From positions 11,955-17,752 of the forward strand of contig DIYC01000054.1 in NCBI GenBank assembly GCA_002428895.1: DNA of 5,798 nucleotides, read 5' to 3'. Made by a program: the position numbers and the translations under genes. This document shows positions 1-5,798 of the stretch, piece after piece (positions within the stretch are counted from its first letter, which is position 1; each line of letters starts with the position of its first letter). The notes beneath the pieces are model-generated. The model did not search any database. It saw only the letters and a program-made list of their open reading frames with translations, and was not told the origin of the DNA. This DNA is from Burkholderiales bacterium UBA6064 (lineage in GTDB: Bacteria > Pseudomonadota > Gammaproteobacteria > Burkholderiales > Burkholderiaceae_B).

Positions 1-1543
1 GTAATAAACTTAAATAAGCGCCTCTTCGAGAAATAGTTTCGATTAAGTTGCAGCAACCATCCCAAGCAAGATCAGGGTGACTTGAGCTTGTGCAAGCTGT
101 CAGTAATGAGGGCATCAAACTGTCAACACGTTCTTTGTTCGACTCGGCAAGTGATTGGTATCGCTTAGACTTGATTAAAAATTCATATCGACGTTCAGCT
201 TGTTCGGGGTCGGTAAAATGGATGCGCAATGGTTCTGGCCAAGGGGGTGTTAAGTCTAGGCCGTCGTCATCTTCTTGTTTGTTGCTAAATACAGTATCAA
301 AGTAATTTGCAACAAATTGCATGTGATGATTGAGTACAGTTTTAAACTCTGCAATACTTTGAAAGTTTAATGCGTTTGCTTGGGCAAGTAATGCGTGTTC
401 CTGATCAGGAAGGGTGTGTGTTTGATGATCATCGACATATTGAAGGCGATGTTCTAAATTTCTCAAAAAAAAGTATGCTGCAGACAATGCTTCATAATCT
501 TGCGCATCTAATAAGTTATTTTCAACACTAATTTTTAGAACATCAATCGTTCGAATTTGCTGAAAATTAGGTTCTCGACCACCTCGAATCAGCTGTTGTA
601 CTTGTGCAATAAATTCGATTTCGCGAATGCCCCCACGACCTAGTTTCACATTAATTTCATTGGGGTGAGTCACTTCGAATTTATTGACCTGACTGCGTAT
701 TTGTGAATGGAGTTTTCTGAGTGAACGAATGGCTCCAAAATCGAGATATTTGCGGTAGACAAAGGGTCGGACAATTTCATGTAATTGATGTAAATAGTCA
801 TGAAAATTGGTGTCGCAGGTGGGATCACTATTCCAATTTAAAACTCTGGCTTTAATCCACGCATACCGTTCCCAATCGCGACCTTGAATTAAAAAATATT
901 TTTCGAGTGCGCCTAAAGAGAGGGTAAGAGGCCCAGATGAACCATTAGGTCTTAATCGAGTGTCCACTCGAAATACAAATCCTTCATCGGTGAGTTCAGA
1001 AATGATGCGAATCATTCGCCGTGTGACTTGAGTAAAAAATTCAGCATGCGATTGTGATTTGCCTTTTCCATTGCCTAAGGTTTGGTTGTCATGTCCATAC
1101 AAAAAAATTAAATCGACATCACTCGAGAAATTCAATTCAAAGCCACCTAATTTGCCCATGCCAACAATGATCAAACTGTCCCCATTGGCTGGTTTTCCAT
1201 AGGATTGAACTTGCTTGTTGTGGCTAAAGTCGAGGGCAATTTGTAGGCAAGAATCAGCGAGAAACGAGAGTGCTTCAGTCACATCAAACAGTGTTTTTTT
1301 GCCCAGTAAATCGCGTTTCATCACCTCGATCATGAATTGATTTCTTGCCAACCGCATCGAGGTCATCAGCGTCTTTTCCGTATCAATTTCATGCAATGGT
1401 TTTAGCAATTGATGCACACAGCTAATCAAGGGTAGGCTACTTAATTCTTCATTGTCCCAGTGTGGGAATCGTTTGAGCCAACGACATGCAAAATTTGAAA
1501 AATGTGGCCAAAGTAATTGATTTGTTGGCGTTTGATTGCTCAT
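1..1543 (-). CDS. glnE: Bifunctional glutamine synthetase adenylyltransferase/adenylyl-removase, N-terminal part (cut by left window edge)
   Basis: GlnE acts in the cytosol on glutamine synthetase. Its N-terminal domain removes AMP by phosphorolysis and its C-terminal domain adds AMP from ATP, both under PII control. I translated the minus strand: 514 codons are open from ATG at 1543 to the window edge, without frameshift or stop. Seen directly: the nucleotidyltransferase signature GMGKLGG (residues 128-134) followed by SSDVDLIF, with the metal-binding aspartates at D142 and D144; RVDTRLRP at 192-199; KLGRGGIREIEF at about 300-311; and SRRGAYLSLL at 505-514, just before the second half should begin. 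These are family-typical GlnE blocks in the expected order. The family is usually about 900-950 residues, so the adenylyltransferase domain lies outside the window. An in-frame TAA lies directly upstream of the ATG and an AGGT sits 7 nt before it, so the start is well fixed. The N-terminus before the DxD motif is roughly 30 residues shorter than I recall for E. coli. Confidence 0.96.
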   Translation of the reverse strand, partial: MSNQTPTNQLLWPHFSNFACRWLKRFPHWDNEELSSLPLISCVHQLLKPLHEIDTEKTLMTSMRLARNQFMIEVMKRDLLGKKTLFDVTEALSFLADSCLQIALDFSHNKQVQSYGKPANGDSLIIVGMGKLGGFELNFSSDVDLIFLYGHDNQTLGNGKGKSQSHAEFFTQVTRRMIRIISELTDEGFVFRVDTRLRPNGSSGPLTLSLGALEKYFLIQGRDWERYAWIKARVLNWNSDPTCDTNFHDYLHQLHEIVRPFVYRKYLDFGAIRSLRKLHSQIRSQVNKFEVTHPNEINVKLGRGGIREIEFIAQVQQLIRGGREPNFQQIRTIDVLKISVENNLLDAQDYEALSAAYFFLRNLEHRLQYVDDHQTHTLPDQEHALLAQANALNFQSIAEFKTVLNHHMQFVANYFDTVFSNKQEDDDGLDLTPPWPEPLRIHFTDPEQAERRYEFLIKSKRYQSLAESNKERVDSLMPSLLTACTSSSHPDLAWDGCCNLIETISRRGAYLSLL

Positions 1544-1548
1544 TTATT

Positions 1549-1578
1549 TTACCTATAACGCTACGGTTCGCCTACAAT
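1549..1578 (+). promoter_or_regulatory. Candidate sigma-70 promoter for yhdP and the downstream gene
   Basis: TACAAT at 1573-1578 matches five of six bases of the -10 consensus. A weak -35-like TTACCT lies 18 nt upstream at 1549-1554, matching only three of six. A start near 1585 would leave a leader of about 27 nt before the GTG at 1612. The -10 is the stronger part of the call. It shares two bases with the candidate glnE -10 on the other strand. Confidence 0.35.
1551..1554 (-). promoter_or_regulatory. Ribosome binding site of glnE
   Basis: Read on the minus strand this is AGGT, 7 nt before the ATG at 1543. It supports that ATG as the start, together with the in-frame TAA immediately upstream (1544-1546), which excludes any longer N-terminus. 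Confidence 0.55.
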
Positions 1579-1606
1579 GATAAGTTGAACTGAAATTTTC
1601 GTGAAA
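1577..1606 (-). promoter_or_regulatory. Candidate sigma-70 promoter for glnE
   Basis: On the minus strand, TTTCAC (1601-1606) and TATCAT (1577-1582) are separated by 18 nt. They resemble the -35 and -10 consensus (TTGACA, TATAAT). Transcription would start near 1570, giving a leader of about 27 nt. The match is modest and was chosen because the glnE promoter should lie in or near this 68-bp spacer; a promoter inside the start of yhdP is also possible. Confidence 0.3.
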
Positions 1607-1611
1607 CGACA

Positions 1612-4600
1612 GTGAATCTAGATTTTGCCTCAAACACACCTGAAAAACCAACTCAACCTTTACGAACTTTCTTTGTGCGTGGGTTACTGTTTCTTTATGT
1701 GATTGTGGCCAGCCTATTTTTGTTATTCAAATGGGTTGTTTTTCCACAGGTACAACGGTTTGAACCTCAAATTCAAACCTATCTTGAGCAACGTTTGGAG
1801 CAACCTGTTTCTTTTCAGGATTTAAAGGTTGAATTCATTGGCTTTACACCGGTGATTACCGTACGCGATTTTGTGTTGGGTCAACGCAACGTGGCAGAAA
1901 CTTTAACGGCTCAACATGTTCTTGCCGAAATTTCATTGCGTTCAGTGTTAAGTCGACAAATTCAGTTTAAAAACCTGGAATTAATCAACCCCGTTTTAAA
2001 GGTTGTTTATAGCAACTCAACTTGGATGGTTGCAGGCATTCCAATTCGGTTTGATCATCAGACACCCGAAGACAATGTTTTAATCAATTTTTTAGTGCAT
2101 CAAGGGCGTTTGTTAATCAGTGAGGGTCAAGTTGATTTTCAGTTTACTGATAAGCACGGCAATTTAGCTTACAAGCAGTTTAACGCGCTTCAGGGGCAAT
2201 GGACTACAAGTGGTGAGAAGGCTCGTTTACAACTTGAGCTTATCACCGAGGGTTTGCAGCAGCCGTTACAGCTTAATGCGGATTTAAATCGCAGTGTGGG
2301 GCCTGTTGAAGACCCAACAAGTTGGTCGGGTAGTGTGTACTTGAACATAAAAAGCAATCAACCTGGGCGTTGGTTTGCTCCTTTTAAATTAAACAATTGG
2401 CCACTATTTGGCAACTGGCCTGCCGTTCGGCAATGGCCCGAACAACTTGATACTGAAATTTGGCTCACTGTGCAGGCCGGTCAGCTTCAACGTTCTACTG
2501 GTTTTATTGATCTTAAGAATGCATCGATACAATCATTTAAACAACCGGAAAATGATTTAATCATCGAACAATTTCGCACTTGGCTTTTTTTAAATCAAAT
2601 CGATTTTGGCAAAGGATATGTGCAAGCACAGTTTAAACAACTTCAAGCGCGTTTGGCAGAAGATTCTACGGCAGTCATCGATGTAGGCCCATTTAATGGC
2701 GAATTTCGTCGTTTGCAACAACATGGCAAGCCCTTGTTTCAAGCTCATTTGGATGAACTTGATGTACAAAACGCACTGCAATTGGCGAAACAAATTGCTG
2801 CAACGCCATGGTTTAATCCTGAATTGGCGTTGTGGTTATCAAATTTTGAAGCGTCTGGCTTTATTGAAAGTTTTTCTTTATCTTTTCTTGAAAAACATGC
2901 GGAAGGCAATTTTTTTGATCGTTGGTCAATTGAAGGCGGACTTCAGTTTCAACGCTTAACTTTACTTAAAAATAGTACAGAGGGCGACTCGCCTCAAGGT
3001 TTCAAAAATGTATCGGGTCAAATCAGTGGAAACAGTTTGGCAGGGCAATGGTCGATCGAAGGAAATAATTCACAAATTGTATCGGCTGCACTGTTTGACC
3101 AAACAACGATTGCATTAACCCGCTTGGCGGGTGAAGGGATGTGGCGTCGACAAACAGATAAGGAGCAGAGCCTTGATTTAATGATCAATCGTCTGGTGTT
3201 AGAAAATGACGATGCACAAGCAACTGTCTTAGGAACTTATCACTTGCGCACAGGTACATCTGATTTAATTCATTTAAGTGGTCAAATAGCGCGAGCAAAA
3301 GCCACTGCAGTGCCACATTACTTGCCTAAAGTCATTGGTTTACCTGTGCGTAATTGGTTAAAAAATAACCTAAAAAGTGGTGAATCAAACAATTCGCAGT
3401 TTCTTGTTCATGGCCCTGTGAACGAGTTTCCTTTTCATGAAAACCCCAGCGCAGGACAGTTTCATTTTGAAATTCCGGTCAACAATTTAGCCATGACTTT
3501 TGCGCCCGATTGGCCTTTGGTCGAAAATATTCATGGCTTAGTCACCATCGATAGAAAATCGCTTCAAGTGAAGGCAAAGCAAGCCAAAACTGGTCAAATT
3601 GAACTAACTCAAGTATTTGCATACATCGAAAACTTAGCGGCTCACAAGCCTGTTCTTGAAATTCAAGGGCAAGGACAAGGGTTTTTACAAAAAATGGTTG
3701 AATACACCAAAAATTCACCCGTTTCGTTTTACTCAGGAGGTGTTTTTGAGGCTGCGCTCGCCGAAGGTAAGGCGACCTTGATGCTCAATTTAGACATCCC
3801 AATTTTTGATGCAAGTCAAACCCAAGTCAGTGGTCAGTTGTTACTTCAGAACAATAGTGTTCAACTGATTCCGAGTATGCCTTGGATACATCAACTCAGA
3901 GGGCCTATTTCCTTTTCCAATAAAGGCGTTGAATTTTCTAAGCTCACAGGCATGAGTCTAGGCTCCAAAATAACACTGCAAGGTGAACAGAATGAAAAGG
4001 GATATTTACGAGTGAGTGCGCAAGGTGTGGCGACAGCCCAAGCATTGGGTGACTATCTCAATCCTTTATTGTCGACCTATTTGCAAGGCCAAACACCGTT
4101 TACTGTTGAAGTCAATGCAGGTCAAGGCCAGCCTGACATTTTAATTCAAAGTCGCTTAGAAGGCCTAAGTATCAATTTACCGACACCTTTTAAAAAACAA
4201 GCCATCACGTCGATGAACTTTAGGTTGACTCGTTCAAATAATCCTAGCGGACAAATTTGGCGTGCCAGCTTAACAGGTTCGGGTTATCCAGCGGCACAGG
4301 TGGCGGCACAAGTTTCTCAACAAACCGGTCAATTGCAGTATCTTAGTGCGGGCGTAGGTGCAACGATGCCTGGAATTCAACAAGCCATTCGACTGAACTT
4401 GGCCGTAGATCAACTGAATGTATTGGCTTGGCGCGACGCTATCAATGACATGCTGGGTCGCATAGAAGATAAAACAATTCAATTATCCGGTTTATTGCCA
4501 AAATTATTGAGAGGCACTCAAGAGGCATCTTTACCCTTAGATTTGCAACTGGCAACTAACCGATATGTTCTTGCAGGTAAACCTTTTCAAGCCATGAAAT

Positions 4601-5679
4601 TACGTGTTCGTTCTCTTGCCGATGAATTGCAATTTACCGTTAACTCCAACGAAGTCACTGGTTTTTTTTCTTGGGAAAAAACATTAAGCAAACCCCAAGG
4701 GTTAATCACTGGGCGTTTTAGTCGATTGGTCATACCAGAAACACTGAAATCTGACGTGCGAAACTTGATTCGTGAGCCGATGAAAAGTATACCGGCACTT
4801 GATCTTCAGATTGATCAATTTGAACTGGGGCAAGTTGCTTTAGGGGCGCTGAACTTGCGTGCTGAAAATCAACCCGTATCCGAGCAAATTAAGGCGACGC
4901 TGGCGAATCAACCGGCTACCTGGACACTCACACACTTCGAGCTATCCAACCCTGAGTCTGTGACCACTGCAGTGGGTAAATGGCAGTATGGGCCAAATCA
5001 GAGTCAGCAAAAAACAGAAATAACCATTGAGCAACGAATTAGTGACGCAGGCAAGCTGCTTGCTCGGTTGGGTCGTAAGGACGTGTTTCTTGGAGGTGAA
5101 GCCCAAATTCAGTGTACCTTGTCCTGGGCCAATGCGCCCAGCGAATTTGACTTAAAAACGCTGACAGGGTCGTTTCAAGTGACCAGTCAAAACGGACAGT
5201 TCCTTAAAGCCAATCCCGGTGTGGCCAAATTATTGGGAGTGCTTTCCTTGCAAGGCTTAACGCGTCGCTTAAGTTTCGACTTTAAGGATTTATTTGGACA
5301 AGGTTTTGCGTATAATGATTTAACAGCGAACTTTCTGATCAAAGAGGGTGTAGCCACAACTGAAAATTTAAGAATGATTGGCCCAAGCGCCACAGTTGTT
5401 ATGGACGGGCAACTCAACTTACACGAAGAAACGCAAAATTTAAATGTGTTGGTTTTGCCTGATTTAAACGCGACCGGTGGTTCGCTTCTCTATTCGTTAA
5501 TTGTTGCAAACCCAGCTGTGGGCATTGCTTCGCTGATTGCCGATGCTGTGTTAAAAGACCCTTTATCCAAAGTGTTCTCGCTGCAGTATAAAGTGACTGG
5601 TTCTTGGGTAGAACCGAATTTAGAGCGAATTAATTTACCCAATTCGAAAAATCAAGAAGCGGTTGACAACAGTTCTTAG
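1612..5679 (+). CDS. yhdP: YhdP family (TIGR02099-type) AsmA-like inner-membrane protein for outer-membrane phospholipid transport
   Basis: YhdP-family proteins are anchored in the inner membrane with a long periplasmic beta-rich body. In E. coli YhdP works with TamB and YdbH in moving phospholipids to the outer membrane; the same role here is inferred from homology. Seen: a short polar N-terminus, one membrane segment at about residues 20-44 (core LLFLYVIVASLFLLF), then about 1300 residues without another clear membrane span. Family-like blocks include PHYLPKVIGLPVRNWL (568-583), FPFH (606-609), MTFAPDWPLVENIHG (628-642), the strongly conserved stretch from NGQFLKANPG through LLGVLSLQGLTRRLSFDF (about 1194-1224), a glycine/alanine-rich apolar segment (1289-1318) and the ending VTGSWVEP (1328-1335). 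At 1355 residues it is somewhat longer than E. coli YhdP (about 1266). The start is GTG with a poor ribosome site; the frame is closed by TGA at 1591-1593. A GTG at codon 22 (1675) is a less likely start directly before the membrane segment. It is probably the first gene of an operon with the nitrilase-like gene. Confidence 0.93.
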   Translation: MNLDFASNTPEKPTQPLRTFFVRGLLFLYVIVASLFLLFKWVVFPQVQRFEPQIQTYLEQRLEQPVSFQDLKVEFIGFTPVITVRDFVLGQRNVAETLTAQHVLAEISLRSVLSRQIQFKNLELINPVLKVVYSNSTWMVAGIPIRFDHQTPEDNVLINFLVHQGRLLISEGQVDFQFTDKHGNLAYKQFNALQGQWTTSGEKARLQLELITEGLQQPLQLNADLNRSVGPVEDPTSWSGSVYLNIKSNQPGRWFAPFKLNNWPLFGNWPAVRQWPEQLDTEIWLTVQAGQLQRSTGFIDLKNASIQSFKQPENDLIIEQFRTWLFLNQIDFGKGYVQAQFKQLQARLAEDSTAVIDVGPFNGEFRRLQQHGKPLFQAHLDELDVQNALQLAKQIAATPWFNPELALWLSNFEASGFIESFSLSFLEKHAEGNFFDRWSIEGGLQFQRLTLLKNSTEGDSPQGFKNVSGQISGNSLAGQWSIEGNNSQIVSAALFDQTTIALTRLAGEGMWRRQTDKEQSLDLMINRLVLENDDAQATVLGTYHLRTGTSDLIHLSGQIARAKATAVPHYLPKVIGLPVRNWLKNNLKSGESNNSQFLVHGPVNEFPFHENPSAGQFHFEIPVNNLAMTFAPDWPLVENIHGLVTIDRKSLQVKAKQAKTGQIELTQVFAYIENLAAHKPVLEIQGQGQGFLQKMVEYTKNSPVSFYSGGVFEAALAEGKATLMLNLDIPIFDASQTQVSGQLLLQNNSVQLIPSMPWIHQLRGPISFSNKGVEFSKLTGMSLGSKITLQGEQNEKGYLRVSAQGVATAQALGDYLNPLLSTYLQGQTPFTVEVNAGQGQPDILIQSRLEGLSINLPTPFKKQAITSMNFRLTRSNNPSGQIWRASLTGSGYPAAQVAAQVSQQTGQLQYLSAGVGATMPGIQQAIRLNLAVDQLNVLAWRDAINDMLGRIEDKTIQLSGLLPKLLRGTQEASLPLDLQLATNRYVLAGKPFQAMKLRVRSLADELQFTVNSNEVTGFFSWEKTLSKPQGLITGRFSRLVIPETLKSDVRNLIREPMKSIPALDLQIDQFELGQVALGALNLRAENQPVSEQIKATLANQPATWTLTHFELSNPESVTTAVGKWQYGPNQSQQKTEITIEQRISDAGKLLARLGRKDVFLGGEAQIQCTLSWANAPSEFDLKTLTGSFQVTSQNGQFLKANPGVAKLLGVLSLQGLTRRLSFDFKDLFGQGFAYNDLTANFLIKEGVATTENLRMIGPSATVVMDGQLNLHEETQNLNVLVLPDLNATGGSLLYSLIVANPAVGIASLIADAVLKDPLSKVFSLQYKVTGSWVEPNLERINLPNSKNQEAVDNSS

Positions 5680-5709
5680 TCCATTATTCGTATTGTTACT
5701 GATGAGTTC

Positions 5710-5714
5710 AAAGG
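5710..5714 (+). promoter_or_regulatory. Ribosome binding site deciding the start of the nitrilase-like gene
   Basis: AAAGG lies 5 nt before ATG 5720. The other in-frame start codons, ATG 5702 and TTG 5663, have no comparable site, so this sequence favours 5720. Confidence 0.5.
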
Positions 5715-5719
5715 CTAAT

Positions 5720-5798
5720 ATGACTCGTATTGCCAGTGTACAAATGGTTTCAACCCCTAGGTTAGAGCAAAATTTGCAGACGGCTGCACAACTGACTC
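5720..5798 (+). CDS. Nitrilase-superfamily (carbon-nitrogen hydrolase) protein, first 26 codons only
   Basis: Only the N-terminus is present: MTRIASVQMVSTPRLEQNLQ and six further residues. The pattern of a short beta strand ending in VQMVST, followed by a helix beginning near LEQNLQTAAQL, is the usual opening of the nitrilase superfamily (Nit1/YbeM-like omega-amidases and related amidases). The catalytic Glu-Lys-Cys triad would lie beyond the window, so neither activity nor substrate can be judged. The gene begins 40 bp after the yhdP stop on the same strand, with no terminator-like hairpin between them, so co-transcription with yhdP is likely. The start at 5720 is chosen because of the AAAGG just upstream and because the conserved strand begins three residues in. 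The reading frame stays open upstream to 5624, so a longer N-terminus from ATG 5702 or TTG 5663 cannot be fully excluded. Confidence 0.8.
   Translation, partial: MTRIASVQMVSTPRLEQNLQTAAQLT

Noticed and set aside
90..305. A 71-codon plus-strand open frame antisense to glnE
   Set aside because: It lies wholly opposite conserved glnE codons, and its product shows no family-like pattern or ribosome site. It is a by-product of the coding strand.
2590..2959. Open frames on both strands inside yhdP (2590-2793 minus, 2696-2959 plus)
   Set aside because: They sit inside a continuous 1355-codon gene with family motifs on both sides. Their translations have no recognisable domain.
4662..4669. Homopolymer runs in coding sequence (T8 at 4662-4669, A8 at 465-472, several runs of seven) as possible slippage or programmed frameshift sites
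   Set aside because: Both genes read through all of these runs in one frame with conserved residues beyond them. Such runs are expected at this AT content.
4270..5417. Minus-strand open frames inside yhdP (4270-4482 and 5187-5417)
   Set aside because: Both are antisense to the conserved C-terminal half of yhdP and lack start signals; the second covers the best conserved block of the protein.
5680..5719. Possible terminator between yhdP and the nitrilase-like gene
   Set aside because: No G+C-rich hairpin followed by a T run is present in the 40-bp gap. The only notable repeat is a chance-length CGTATTG seen at 5689 and again in the next gene.

Overview
This window holds an ordinary chromosomal housekeeping locus from a Gram-negative proteobacterium. 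It contains two genes read outwards from a short divergent spacer, plus the first codons of a third. The base composition is AT-leaning (a little over 40 percent G+C by eye, not counted). From general knowledge, glnE divergent from a YhdP-family gene that is followed by a nitrilase-superfamily gene recalls Betaproteobacteria, especially Burkholderiales. In Escherichia coli, yhdP lies elsewhere, next to rng and tldD. I therefore favour a low-G+C betaproteobacterium, but this is an inference from gene order and not a proven assignment.

Layout. The minus strand from 1543 down to the left edge is the N-terminal 514 codons of glnE, the bifunctional glutamine synthetase adenylyltransferase/adenylyl-removase. 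It is intact as far as it is visible and is cut only by the window edge. Positions 1544-1611 are a 68-bp spacer that must carry the start signals of both divergent genes; candidate -10 elements for the two directions overlap. The plus strand from 1612 to 5679 is one very long gene for a 1355-residue YhdP/AsmA-like envelope protein. It has an N-terminal membrane anchor, a long periplasmic body and the conserved family C-terminus. After a 40-bp gap, a nitrilase-superfamily (carbon-nitrogen hydrolase) gene begins at 5720 and runs off the right edge.

How the genes relate. GlnE adjusts glutamine synthetase activity to nitrogen status. YhdP-family proteins act in phospholipid movement from the inner to the outer membrane. 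The nitrilase-superfamily protein is probably a cytosolic amidase of unknown substrate, co-transcribed with yhdP. No direct functional link between the two divergent units is visible. I found no mobile element, CRISPR array, RNA gene, rho-independent terminator, pseudogene or sign of recent transfer, and nothing that looks like an undescribed system. The points worth a second look are the divergent promoter region and two start-codon questions.
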